Source: Meghimatium bilineatum
Lineage: Eukaryota; Mollusca; Gastropoda; Stylommatophora; Philomycidae
DNA length: 64,000 bases
Assembly: GCA_034231615.1 (NCBI GenBank)
Contig: CM067298.1
Coordinates: forward strand, 29,642,127-29,706,126
Direction: 5' to 3'
In this document: positions 35,001 to 49,600 of the stretch, in pieces
How positions within the stretch are numbered: position 1 is the first letter of the stretch
Layout: each line of letters starts with the position of its first letter
The notes under the pieces: model-generated
The model's database searches: none
Told to the model about the DNA's origin: nothing
The model's input: the letters and a program-made list of their open reading frames with translations, nothing else
Made by a program: the position numbers and the translations under genes

Positions 35001-38000
35001 TTTTATTGGTCGTTTGTTTGTTTGGCCAGTAGCTCTATTCCCTTGCCTCCTGGCTCCTCGGGGCAATTGAGAAGGACTTCCAGTAACTGAGGTTGGGCCC
35101 TTTTGAGGTATAGGGCCCGGCACTGTCCCTGCCTGAATGTCCGCCACAGGGCAGGCACCATAACTATTTATAAATACAGACATGTTTCCATTGTGTTTTG
35201 TGCGTGGCATCCTGATTATCTGTGCGCCTTTTGGCTGGATGCCTCCGTCTTAAGCACTCTGCTTACTTGGGCAGGACTATGGTCCTGCTCGAGTGGGACT
35301 GCCCGACCAGTCTTAGTTTCCAACCCCTGATGGCTGAACTAAGCCCCATCACCACTTCACAGTGCTGGCCTCGATGGGGTACCAAGTTGTAACTTATAAG
35401 AGAAATATTGTAATATTAAATCTTATATTTCACAGTCTGTGTTATTGTAGTTGAGTGTGTGTCCATATTTATCTAGCTTTCTATACCCCACTGCGTAGAA
35501 TGCTCCTTCAATAGGCATTACACTAAGCCGAAAGCTGAAGTCTCCTGGGTATGAAAGAAAGCTCTGAGAAACCACCCCACTGCATATGGGAAGTAAGAGC
35601 AAATTGCTCACAATTCCTGGAGATAGCAACCTTCTAGCTTTGTGCATAATGCTCACACTCTATGCCTTTGACACATTGGATTGTGTTTTCTGTATAGTTT
35701 ATTTCCCATATACCCCTACTTTCAATCACCAAATAATACTGCTAGGAAACAGCCACCTGTGGACGCAACTGGTAGAGGATCTATATCCCCCAAGTATGAC
35801 ACAGCCGATTTTCACCATTAGTTGCCAAAAAACAGTATCACTAAGTGTAATAAATGTAATTCTATCTATGTATGTGCTACCAAAAAGCAATATAATTCTA
35901 CAATAATAAGAAAAAAACAATGAAAATATATCAGACATGTACTTAGAATGAAGGAAAACAGACTGTCAAATATTAAAATGAGTATCACAAAAGAAAGAGG
36001 AAGACCAAGAGAAACTCTTCGCAGAACAACCATTAAAGAAGGTATGACTGGGTCTCAACAACATGCAAGAATTACACACAGCAGCTTCACATCGCTCAAA
36101 CTGGAGAGCTCTGGTTTCTTTCCTATGCACCGTATTCAGCGAGGAACATAGAAAGATAAATAAATATGACATAAATTAATACTTATGTTGACATTTTCAT
36201 ATACCTTCATATCAAACATTGTATTTTCTAACACATTTGTTGCAGCAAACTCGTTGTGTTCAATGTCTCGAAGTCAGTTTTCTGTACTACTGTATTTTTT
36301 TACTTATAACTATTTATGTTGCACATTATTTTTTCAGAACAAGTTCCAGCTGTTTTTATATAGCTTGGCAATGAGCAGCCGTTTTGAAATGGGCATTATG
36401 CTTATTATATTCTTGAATATGGTTGGCTTGGCTGTAGCTCACTACCGTCAGCCTTTAGCTTTGACAGAGGCACTGGAAATGATGCACATCATCATCACAC
36501 TAATTTTTTTGTTGGAGGCATTAGTAAAAATTGCTGGATTACAGTCCTACTACTTTCGTTTTGCATGGAATATCTTTGATTTCAGTATTGTGGTGATGTC
36601 AGTGATTGGTGAGTGTAAAAGTATTCTTTTTTGTTTCTTCAAAGTACATACAACAATTGTATTTTGGTCTCATCCTTCTTTGAGAGGGAATTGTATTTTA
36701 ATGATATTGTATTTTTCAATACTTGTTCAGCTTCAATTAGTTACAAAATTCTTTTAAAATTATTTTTAATCCATAAGAAATTTCTAACATTATCTTATTG
36801 CAAACCCTGTGGATAATGTAGATGCAATTATCATCTGTCAACACATCAGCTCTTTCATTTCCCCTGACCCCAGCATGACCTGGACAATAGATCCATGTAA
36901 TGCTCTGTGCATTGATGAGAAGAGTAACCCATTCAATTCTGATCATACACTTTTCTATCTGGCGCAGCATACTTTGAAAGTCTGAAAGAATCACTGAGTC
37001 TATTGGTGGTTGTGTCACCAGCCAAGTGAGAGCTGCTGTCACCACTTCTATTTCCATTCTCATACTCTATGTTGTAGTGAGGTACGCAGCTGACTTCTTA
37101 GATAATTTCTTGCAATTTTGGTAGGCCACAAAACCCCAACCACACTTGTTTGTTTCTTGTGTTACTGAGCCGCCTGTGTAAATTATCATATCGTATGGCT
37201 TCTAGTGCTGCAGTCTGAGTTCTTGGATAATTCCCTCTGTTCTGTTGGCAGCTCAGTTGCGACACTCTCTTCCCATCTGTATCACAACTGTTGCGAATAA
37301 CTTTCTCTTTTTGCTAAAGATCATCCATTCACAGCCTCCTCCCACTTCCTCCAGCTCACAAACTCTAAGTAGGGTATCTTCTGCTTCTGCCACCCAGAAC
37401 CTTCCTCTCTTGAAACGCCTTACTTTTGTGCTGTCTAGAGATTGGTGTAAGAAGTGATGATCATTATTGGAGACCTTGAGAGATGATGATATTTTGTTCA
37501 CCAATGGATCTGTGCTTCATGGCGGCTGAAGGTTTTACAGCCAGCTATCGTGCTTAAACCATCATGAACAGCAGCGCATATGGATCAACTACATGAGAGT
37601 GGAAGTCGAGTCTGCCACTGCTATCCTCAAATGGCTCCCTGAGACCTCAATCACCAGAGTAGTTATTGTGTCATACTTCCATCCATGCTACAAAAGATCA
37701 AAAATGGCCAATATCAATATGAGTGAATGATATAAGATCCCCATCAAGGCCAACTCCTTGACGTGGAGATGGGGCTTAGTCCAGCCAACAGAGGCTGGAA
37801 ACTAAGATTGGTCAGGCCAACCCAATATCAAGCAGGGCCACAGTCCTGCCCAGGTGCTAAAATCAGAGATATCAGACCGAGAGGTGCACCAGCAACCATG
37901 GTATCATGCAACCCGAATAGTTGACATGTCTGCACACAAAAATTGTAAAAACTGTCATGGTGCTCACCCTGTGAAGTTCCCCCAGGCAAGAGCAGTGCCA

Positions 38001-40614
38001 GATTCTGAACCTCAACAGAATCCACCCCCAGCTACTGGAGGTCCCTCTAGTCTACCTTGTGAAGCGAGGAGGCAAAAGAGGAAAGCGACTGGCCAACCAG
38101 ACAGGACCACAACTCCTCTGAATATTATGCACTAGAATGCAGAGGGAGTTAAAAACAAACAAAATCGAACTAGCAAACACCTTGTACCAGAAAGAGATTA
38201 GTATTTGCTGCATACAAGAAACCCATCTCAACAAAAAAATAACCTTCAAAATATGAGAGTACCAATGCTTTAGAGTAGACAGGAAAGATCAGAGGAAAGG
38301 CGGCATACTAACGCTGGTCAAGGATAACATCAGCACCATAGAAACAAAAAACAAAAGAGAAAGACGCCAAATTCCAGATGATTCACATAAAAGACAACTC
38401 CCTTGAACTCGACATACTAAACTTCTACTGCCCAAATGACATCCCACTAAACATGACCAGTATTAACATCCCAAACAAACACTTTCTGGCAGTGGGAGAC
38501 TTTAACAGCAACTACCAAAGCTGGGGATATAACAATTTAGACAGAAGGGGAGAAGAGATAGAAAGTTGACAAGAGGATAATAGCCTAATCCTCCTGAACA
38601 ATCCACAGGATCCACCAACTTTCTACTCCAGAAGATGGCATAGCACCTCAACCCCAGACCTGGCATTCTGCACCTCAGAACTTTCTGGAATAATGGAAAG
38701 AACAATAGGTGAACAACTTGGTGGGAGTGACCATAGTCCATTTATCATCCAAGTGAACAAAACAACAATTACAAGACCAACTAAGCCAAGATGGAACTAC
38801 AAGAAAGTAAACTGGCACATAAATAAACATAGAGCAAACCTACTAACAAAAGACATACAATTAACAGACAGAGACATCAACACAATTATCATGGAGTTTA
38901 ATAAAGGAATACTTCAGGCAACTAAGGAGACAATACCAAGAGGAGCAAGGAAGAATTATGTACCATATTGGACCAATACACTCCAAAAACTACAGGAAGA
39001 ATTGTCTGAGATACGTAATATGGCAGAGACACAACCATCCCAAAAGAACCACATTGCTCTACAAAAAATCAAAGCAAAGTTCACTAAAGAAAAGATAGAA
39101 ACACAGAGAAGAAGCTGGAGGGAAAAAACTCAAAAATTACATTTTGAAAAGAAAGGGAGAAAACTGGAAACTAACCAAGCAAATAAATGATGATTGCAAT
39201 ACCCAGCAACAAAAAATTACACTGTAGGACTCAGGTAATCTCTACTGTGGCAAACACCTGCTGGATACTGGTACAGCAATTAATGAAGCATCGAGGCTGA
39301 GATTTTAAGAATTCTATGTTAAGTGTGGTAGTAGTAGTAGAACTGAACACCTGCATGGAGAAATGTGAATAATGTCTAATCAGCGAGTCACAGGAACCAT
39401 TGTCATCTGCTTGGGGAGACTGAGCAGTAATGAGGCTATCTGAAGTTCCATGATATCGGTTCGTAACTAATTTCCTGCAGAAATTTATGATTTTAATTTT
39501 ATGCTCTTTGGTGATCCATGAAGTTTCCATTGTATGCTGGATGCTTTGTTGCATAGCTCAAAGTGATAACACAATCAACAATGCATCGCTCGCTGCTATT
39601 CACAACAGAAATACAACACCTCCGCATGGTAATACTGCAAGTGGTTCAAACTTCACCATTTCTTTATTCCTTACGGTTGTCAGCCAACAACCATGGTAAC
39701 CACTGAGAACGCACCTGCCGAGACTTCAGTTTCTCTCGAATTATTTGAACTGTCCTTAATGGCACATACATATAAATACATATAAATAAAGAGGTGCTAA
39801 AAACACTTAATATGAAGAAAGAACTACTGAGAGAAATAAAGATCAGGCAAATAAAATACTTTGGACACATTAAAAGACATGACACCCTATTGAAGACCTT
39901 ACTTGAGGGTAAAGTCAAAGGGAAGCGAGCAAGAGGTAGGCAGAGATACAAGTGGGAGAGTAACATTACACGATGGACAGGTTACAGTCTAGCAGAGTGC
40001 ACCACCAAGACAAGAGACAGGAGATGTTGGAGATACGTTGCAGCCAACCTTCGTTGCGGAGACGGCACTTCATGATGATGATAATGGCACAGATAATTCA
40101 TTATCTAGCGAACATAAACTCCATCAATGCTCAACCTGTATTGCTGCATTGATCTTGGCGATGACTTCTTCTGTCACAACAACATGTGTTCGACCCAGCC
40201 ATGGAATATTATTCATTACCTGTCATCCTTCCAGAAACATTCTTGTCCAATCATTTATTGTTGTCTTCGACACACATTTTTCACATACTCTACCTGTATT
40301 CTTTGATTGTTGATTGACATCCTTCGGTTGTAAGAAATTGAGTCTCAGCTCATTGGTCCAATTTTAAGGAATTCCTTATCACTCTGGCCATGTTGTTGAT
40401 GCATGCACCATAAATTAAGCATATGGAGAGAATGATCATGTGACCATCTGTTCATTCATATGTGTCTGTTACTTCAATGATAACATCTTCATACTCCTCG
40501 CTTGCTGGCATAGGTAGTGCAACATAGGTGGGTTTCATTTGAACATACTTCCATCTTCACTGGATTTGTGTAGCATAGCTTCTGTTGTACACTGTCTGAT
40601 GGTATGTGTACCGG

Positions 40615-40666
<52 letters not shown>

Positions 40667-43600
40667 CATACATACATACATACATACATACATACATACA
40701 TACATACATACATACATACATACATACATACATACATACATACATACATACATACATACATACATACATACATACATACATACATACATACATACATACA
40801 TACATACATACATACTACATACATACATACATACATACATACATACATACATACATACATACATACATACATACATACATACAAACAAACAAACAAACAA
40901 ACAAACAAATGAGGTAACATCAAAATGTTTCAGGAGTTGGTGGATTATATAGAAATATGTAACAATATAATTATTTACACTACATTTCCATCAGTTCTTT
41001 TCAGCAACTACACACTTTTGCCAACATGAATATAGCTGCAGGAAACATTCGTGGAACCCATTCTGTGACACCTCTCTTGGCTGTCTTTTCGCATTGGCAA
41101 TAAGAATTCATATAATATACATGCTGTTTTTCCATCGAAGTTGACGATGACCATCCAGCTCAACTGGAATCATGACGAGGATGATGTTGTCTGCAGTGTG
41201 CCCGACTGTGACTAATGAATAGACTTTTTGTTTGCCACTTCCCTATCACCACAAGACTTGGTGTGTGAGACTCACACATTATATACATGCATACATACGC
41301 GCACACACATGTATATAAATGCATAAATGTACCTCTCCCATAAATGAAATGGAAAAAATTACAGGCATCATTCCTTAACATACAGGCAAGACACTAAGAC
41401 CATGGTCCATGCAGAAACGTACAAGAGCATGCCAGCACATCCAATAAAGGCCATATACAGTAACCTAGCCAGTGGAAGGCTGAAGAGGAGCAGTTTTATT
41501 CACTGATCAAAAAAATTAAACAGAGAATATAAGGAAGAACTACCATACATAACAAGAGAGATAAAACCAACACATTTTCCTGGTCCATGGGAGCATTATC
41601 AAAATCTCACTATCAGAACCACCATACACAACTACACTATGATAAAAAAAACTGAATACTCATCAAAATAAAACAATAGTATGCAACAATGATTGCAGAT
41701 ATGTACCCCAGAGAAGCATGGATTTATCAGCAACCAGAGCAGTGAAGAATGAAGTCGCTGGAGTATACATAAAATATCCAGAAAAAGAAAATGAATCCAC
41801 ATGTTCACCAACTGGAATATTCTGCTCCAACTACTCTGCAGAAGTACAGGCTCTAAATATTGCTGCAGAAATAATTAAAAACACAAAAAGCCAATGTCAA
41901 CAGTTGTGGTGTTTCTTACTGATGCTATGTCTGTTGTAAAAACCCTTTACAGCAATAAACTGCCAGACCTGAAGGAAGTGAACATCCAAAGAAGGGTAGT
42001 ACTACAGTGGATACCATCCCACCATGACATACCAAAAATGAAGAGACAGATAGACTGGCAAAGGATGGAAAACATCCGCCTTGAGAAGTTTGTGGTCTGT
42101 GTCACAGTCAACACTTTTGAGGGTCTTGACACATAGAATGCTTATTCCATCTGTGTTGGAGTAAGATGTGTCCATATATCCTTTATAGATATGTTGCAGC
42201 CAACCTTCGTTGCGGAGATGGCACTTAATGATGATGATGATATAACCTTTGTGCATGATGTATGTATGTGGTTCTTAGTTGCCGCTATAAGTACTTGTAT
42301 TAGAATTTAAGTTTTTGAAACAATGCCTGCTCCATAATTTTTGGAAAGTTTTTCCTGTCCCAGGTTGGGTATGTGTTAAAGGTGTTCAGTGGTTCAGGTT
42401 TTGTAGATCTGTATCCGTGATTGATTTATGAAGCAATTTTTCTAAGTTTAGGAAGCTACTACTATTTTGTTGCTGTTTTGTAGGTCTGCTTAGTCTTTGG
42501 TTCATTTGATAACTCTGTAAACATTTGAATTGTGCATACTGTGAGAATTTGTTTAATTTTTTTCTTTCTTCTACTGATGGTAAACCTGTGCATGTTTCTA
42601 TGATTTGGGTAATTTTCTTACCTCTTGTTATAATTCTATGATTGCGGTTTTGTATTTTTGAGATCTTTTGAATATTACTTTTGCTGCAGTGCCTCATGCT
42701 GACACTCTAAGCTTCACTCGTTGCTGTCTTTCGGTTGTATAAGTAGTGTTTTATCCAGAAGTGCATGTGCCTACTCAATTTGTTTTGTTGTAATTTAAGA
42801 AAGAGTCCATATCTTTCCACACACAATGAAAGGCTTTTTTCCATGTCTACAAACACCACAGTATCTGTTTGTTTTCCTGGAATGCATCTTCTACTTCCTG
42901 GGCAATTAGTGTGATCTGGTCTTCAGTTGATTTACACTTTCTGAAACCAGCTTGCTAATTTTTCAGGATTTTTTTTTCCTAGGAACCACATCATTTTTTT
43001 GTTTACCAGGCGCTCCATCATCTTGCAAAGACATCTGTTCAGACTTAATAGGGCGATAGCTGCCCACCTTGTTTTTTTGTTTGCCTTTTTTAGGATGGGT
43101 ATCATTAAAGCGATTTTCCACATCTGTGGCACTAAGCCTCTATCCCAACAGTTGTTGACAAATTGTATTTTGGTTTTCAACACTTCCTTCTCTAACTCAT
43201 GAAATTCATCGGTCCAGTAGGCCCACAGTTTGTATTTTTTTTTCTAGTACCTCTTAGTATGGCTTGCTTGTAGAAATGCAGAAGCTAGGAAATGTGCAGC
43301 TTTGTTCACATTTTTAATTCTGGGATTTAAAGTTTTTGTGAATGTGCCTGTCAGGTCAGGGTACTTATTCCAATTTGCTTTATTGAAGTTCCATTTAGGG
43401 TGTGGTTGTGAGACCAGTGGAATTGTGTGATTAATGCTCATGGTGAGTTTGATGGGGCAATGGTCACTTCCACCACGCTGCTCCAGCACTTCCCTTATGT
43501 TATTTTAGCTAAAGCATCTGTTGCAAAGGTTTATATGGTGTGCCATCTTCTAGAGTAGAAAGTTGGAAGGTCTTCAGGTTCATTAAGCAGTTGAAGTTTC

Positions 43601-46600
43601 ACCTTTCACTGCCAGTCTTACACTGCCTCTCCTCTATTAACATGTTCTGCATACCCCCATCTCTCTGAGTGTCTGGCTATTAAAGTATCTGATCACAAGA
43701 AAGTTATCTTCTGTTGTATTGTGTACAAAGACAGTCTCTTATCCTGTGGGTAGTAATAGTTAATACTGTAACCTCTTTAGTTGGAAGGGATAAGCAGGTT
43801 CAGCTTGTTCTTCAGTATTTATTATGATTTCTGAGGCAACTACCGGTATATTGTTTTTAACCAGTATGAATTCCCCTCCTTTATGCCTCCTTTCTCTGTA
43901 ATCCTGAAATGTTTGATAACCTCTGATCTTGAATCTGTTGTTTGTGAGGTGTGTTTCCTGTAAGCATGCTATATCAATTCTCCCTTTGTGTAATTGATTT
44001 GTGAGTGCAGTCTTTTTATTTTACAGACCTTCAGCATTCCATTGCAATATTTTTAATTGCTTATTCTTGTCTTTGAAGTCTGTATCATGATCTTTAGGTT
44101 TGAACTAGTAATTGTTTTCCTCTGGTATTTTTTTCTGGCGTCACAAATTGAGACACAGCAGGTAACACAAATCGCTGAGGGTGGGCTCCTTCAAGGCTTA
44201 GAGATTGGCACTCCTGGTGGGATTCCACAGATGAAGCACTAAAACGAATTGTCTGTAACATTTAATTTGACATATGAAGTCAATGCATAGCACTGTGGTT
44301 TTCAGTCTTGGCAGTTATGCCCAGGCTGGACTAGACTACTGTTCACCTTATGATGGTTCAGTATCTCCGTCTTTTATCTTATTGTTTAGTCAGAATGCGT
44401 TTTCATAGCCCATAGCCATCCAAAGATTGTCCACACGACAGTGAAGGTTTAATTTTGGAGTTTTTCCTTCTCCCAGACAGCTTGCCTACCAGGGTTAATG
44501 AGCACCATCTGCCGGCGGTTGAAGCCATAGTTATTCTCTCATAGGATCATTTTTGACAAGGGTTCATTATCCTTCCTCTGTGACTAGTTCTTGTGCTCTA
44601 AGACACCACCCATTTAGGAATGGTGGTATAAAATTGTATTCGTCTCTGTTGTTCCACTATCCGTGTTTCTCCCTAACCCTGCCCAATACACACACCGTCA
44701 CATTCCTAGGCATAGTATCAGTAATCCCATGCCAGCTACATGTGCTTAGGTTGTTGATTATTCTCCTCGCACATCGGACATGTTCATAGGTGTTCAGATC
44801 TCCATTTCACTAAATCTCTCAGGGTATAACAGCTGATGGTTCTGGTTCTATGTTGGTTCACTGCTCTTTTTGAAAATCTTTGTCGGGTGTTCTCTACAGC
44901 CATGCCCATATTCACTCCCAATTCTTGCATTCTCGATATTGAGTCATGCCCATTCATCTCAGAATTCTCTGATCGTGCAGACTCACAAAAAGCAATGAGT
45001 TTGTCCGCTCAGTCCATAGGCTGACCATCTGTTATGGTAGCGAGACTAGCTAATTGGTCGGCCGTTCATTTCCCTCCTTTCCTACATGTTCGGGGACAAA
45101 GATAAGGGTTAGTTTTCATAGTGATACCCGCATTTTAGCTCTCTCAAATGACTCCACCCAACCCCTATGTACATCACCTATTTTAACTTTCTGAATCATA
45201 TTCATTGAGTCATTTAGTATGCACATATGGGAATAGGCTTGCGATTGCCAATTAAGTGCCTGCGTTAGGCAAATACTTCCATTGTAGACTGTTTGACTGT
45301 TATGGTAAAGGCTCCACTGGCTTCGTACACTGTTCTTCCATGTGATCTGGTGGTGAAGGCCCTTGCGCATCAGTGATGACAGATGACTGACCTGTTCGTG
45401 TAAATCACAACATCTTGTCATCCGCATGTTGAAAGATAAGTGCCTTGACTTCAGCATCCACTCTCACAGGACTGTGTTCCCTGGACTCTAGTCAGTGTAA
45501 TGACAGTTTTGACTGCCTCTTGAAAGACCATAGGAATAAGCTCATAAACATGAGCTTATATCAGCTCATACTCGCTTGATGCTGTTCGTCATTGACATAT
45601 GAGGTATTTCATTGGGATGTCAGCGCATCATGCTATCCATAAAGTTTACTGCATTTCCATAAAATTAATCTAGTAGTATGCGTATAACTTAAGTGAATTC
45701 AAGTGCTTTAGGCTGTCTTAATTACATGAAATTATTTACAAAATTAAATTTTTTAAATTTGATTGTTTTTTTCTATAGGTGTGTTTCAGCCACTTCTTTC
45801 CAGATTAAATTTTGGTAAGCACCATTTATGTAGAAGATGTCTTAAGTGGTTGTAATATGCTACAATTAAACATTATTTGTCATTTTTTGTTGGTAGCTGC
45901 TGTGATGTGAGTTAATTCATTTAAAAACTGCATAGAGGTAACTTGTTATCTAGAAATTGTGGCAAGATTTAACTCTCCCAGTAACTTCTTAGGGTTAACT
46001 TGTTGACTAGATATTGCTGCATAAATTAACTCTCCAAGTAACTTCTCAGGGGTAACAAGTCTAGATATTGTGACAAGAATTAACTCTTTTATTCACGGAT
46101 CCAAAAAACTAAACAGAAAATACTATGATGAACTACCAAACATAAAATAAATAATATATTTCTCAAAAGTTCTGTGGAAGCAATATCAACATCTCACTAT
46201 CACAACCACCATAACCAACAACTACACTATAAGAGAACTGAATACTCTCCAAAATAGAACAATAGTATGCAACATGATTAAAGATACATACCCCAAAGAA
46301 GTGTGGATACAAGTATACATTGATGGATCAGCAACCAGAGCAGTGAAGAACGGAGGTGCTGGAGTGTAGATAATTATAAAGAAAATGAAACCATATTTTC
46401 ACCAACCAAAATCTTTGCTCCCACTACTCTGTGAAAGTACAGGAACTAAGCATTGCTGCAGAAATAATAAAAACACAACAAACTAATGTCAACAGGTGGC
46501 ATTTCTTACTCATTCAATGTCTGTCCTACAAACCCTTGACAGAGATAAACTGCCAGACCTGAATGAAGCCATTTGAGAAGTGAGCATCCAAAGAGGGGTA

Positions 46601-49600
46601 GTACTACAGTGGATACCATCCAGCTGTGGCATTCCAGGAGATATTAAAGGCAGATATGCTAGCAAAAATGCAGCAACACCGGAACAAAAAGACCAAGAAA
46701 TAACTTACCAGAAAAAGAAGACTCTCATCAAAGCTATCAGGAAAGTCGACCACCTAAAGGACAAACACCTCAATCTTGACAGAGCTGATAAAGTTATCAT
46801 CTTCCACATGAGGAAAAGATACAACAGATTAAATAGCCACTTAAATAGACTAAGATTGGTTCTATCACCTTTGTGTCCATGTGGGCAGGCAACACAGACT
46901 GTGGAACATATTCTACAAGACTGCATTAAACTAAACCAGTTACAGGAGTAGCACTGACCCACAGAGACATATATCCACAGGAAGCTGTATGGGAGCACTG
47001 GGGAGCTTTCTTCTTCAGCATTCATTCTCAAACTCCTGCTGGATCTGGCAGGACCATGGTCCTACTAGATTTCCAGCAGGATGTGGTCCAGAGAATGGAA
47101 ATGCATTGTGTCACTGTTTTATTTGCGCCAATGGCCAGACACATCCATCTTCGGCGGAGGGGAGTTTTCAAATACAGCAGCATTTATTAATGGTTGGTTG
47201 GTTGGTTGCTGATCCAGCGGTCCATGGACTCATGCCCTTTGACCCAATGCCATTAAATTGCATTATATTGCTGGGAAGTCTGGATTTTCAGCCCACCCCG
47301 GGCCAGAGCCAGATAATAACTATCACACCTCCAGGAAGGTAATTTTCAACCTATGCACTGCTCCGGGCCACTGCAGCCAAGATAGGGTTCACTGTGCTCA
47401 TTCCCCAACACCAAATGACTACTGGTTATGCCGAACTTCTCTATTGCTCCAGGCACGCAACCAAATGTTCAAGTCAAAAGGATTGTCACGTCCTGAGTCA
47501 CTGTGCCTCTATGATGTATCTCAGCCATAGGAAAAAACAGTGCTGTCAGTTTCTCCTCCCCAGTGCTGCACAGTACATCTCTGGCTCCCTCCCAACCACA
47601 GAGGGTGCATACATATATTCAAGTAAACATGAAACACATTTCAACAACAAAATTACAGCATAATAAGCATAATTGTATAGATGACGTGCCATGAAGCTTC
47701 TATAAGAAGATAACCTCAATATAACGGAATTTCATCTACTAAGGTTTTCTGTTGCATGGGTGGTTTGTCTAGTGGGCCATTGGTGAGACCCACAGACGCA
47801 ACCACACGCGTAGCATTTATTGATAAAATCAGATTTGCTGTTAAACTATGAACGAGAAGAAGCATTCTTCCAATAACTTGTCAGAGGTAATTTACTAGCT
47901 AAATACTAGAAAGACAAGTTCTTCCAGTTGTTATTCTTATTGTTCTTGCTATTCTATCAATGACTTTGCAGAGGAATGGATCAGGCTAATGTTTTGAAAT
48001 CCTTATAAGAAACAGCAGGCACAAATGAAATTAATGAGGGGGATAATTCCATTTCAATGTCCAGAATAAAGGACTGGGCTTGAAATGTGATGTTGCCAGA
48101 AGTGAGTGCTACTGTGCGCATAGAAGAATGTCAACCAACAGAGAACTGGAACTGTCAATAATCATATAATGATGAATACAATTAAATTTAGGTTGGAACA
48201 CCTATGGATGTGTCTGGATTGCAATTATGATGATTCAACTATAGAGTACAAACCCTATAGCACTCATCTATTTTAATGTTTATTTTAATGGTATTCTATT
48301 TATAAGATTTGAACTGATGTATTAATTGTTTGCTGTACATCAATTTTAACTTACTCTTGTGGATTTCCTAACTGCTAAGATTTCTTTATTATGTACACAG
48401 AATTTCTGAATTAATCACATAGCTACTTTTGAGTGCTTTGAATATATATTTTCATGATTTTCTTCATTTATGTACTCAGAAATTATTCAATAACAAATGC
48501 ACAAATCACAATGAGATAGCATTGGACTTGAATTTGTTATTCTGTCCTGTTTCATGGGCTATTGAATTTCAGCATTTATATTTTATTAAGTATTAAATAA
48601 ACACTGTTTTATTGTAACTTTGACACATATTGTCTGACTGCACCACATACTCCTTCATAAATAACAATATATATACTATTTAGTAAACTTTATTTACTAT
48701 ATTTAATTGACATAACGTGATACATCAGCCAACTATAACATAAAATTAAACCACTTCCATACATGCTGTCTGAAATCATTGATCCGAGTCATAGGCTATC
48801 ACTGAATAAAAAGCTGAATATACTGAAGTCCTCATCAAAACAGCTGATATATGATGAATTTACAAATGGCAAGTTGCTACTGGACAAAATAAATGCTTCA
48901 AAGATTTTCTAAACAGTTTTCAACATTAATACCGTTATTCCCTTGTATACACTGAATTCCTTAATATGGCACAGTAACACCACTAAAGACAGACAAATTG
49001 TGGAGGAAATTCAGTTGCTTAGACAGGCAGGATATATTATGTTTTAGAAATACTAAACAGTTAGCATCCTTATGTCTGATTCTTTTAGTTCTAGCGGGAC
49101 TTCCGATATAACAGGCCTGTGTGCAGCATCGCTGAGCAAGATCATTCCGACTACTGCTGTGATTTTTATTGGTCATTTATTTATACTTTGTTTCACCAGC
49201 CAATGAAAAACACAGCAACAGTCAGATTTTCCGTATACATGGATGTAAAATAGGTTAGTAATCAGGCCTGATATCCAAGAACCCAGTTTTAGTCATTGCT
49301 TACATCATGCATGGCAGGTTACAGTATTGCTATTATTTGCTCTCATTTTTGTCCCTGGAAAAAAAATGGATGGAGCATATAATGTGATCGTTAAAAATAT
49401 CCCAGATAATCATACATCAAGTATAACAGATTTCTAACCAACATCAACAAATTTTGAGTGCAGAAGTATTTCTGATCTAAGACAGAGCAAAGAAATCCTC
49501 CATTTCACCTACTAGAATATAGTTCCAAATGCTCTATTGAAGTCATTATTATCCTGTCATTCCATGTGATATAGGTAGTAATTGATTCAACATTCTATCT

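Larger units (their letters stand above)
31349..35390 (-). mobile_element. Full-length LINE-A, 4020 bp, with 11-bp target-site duplication
   Basis: TACCAAGTTGT at 31349-31359 and 35380-35390 flanks the element 31360-35379. On the minus strand it starts CCCCATCGAGGCC, has a 169-nt leader, then one damaged ORF (endonuclease, reverse transcriptase, RNase H, C-terminal motif), and ends in GAACGAAAGAAGAAGAAGAA. No upstream ORF1 exists. A second copy at 37739 starts at the same base, so this is the true 5' end. It is antisense to the channel gene. Confidence 0.94.

Noticed and set aside
36185..36757. A 190-codon ORF that includes the DIV S1-S3 exon
   Set aside because: Only 36338-36608 is homologous to the channel. 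The upstream part precedes a good acceptor and the downstream part follows a good donor.
40489..40952. Several overlapping ORFs of 80-144 codons on both strands with YIHT, MYVC and IYIY repeats
   Set aside because: All are readings of the compound TA/CATA/CAAA microsatellite; every frame of such a repeat is open.
45937..46088. Regularly spaced repeats as a CRISPR-like array
   Set aside because: Adjacent imperfect tandem copies without unique spacers, in an animal intron.
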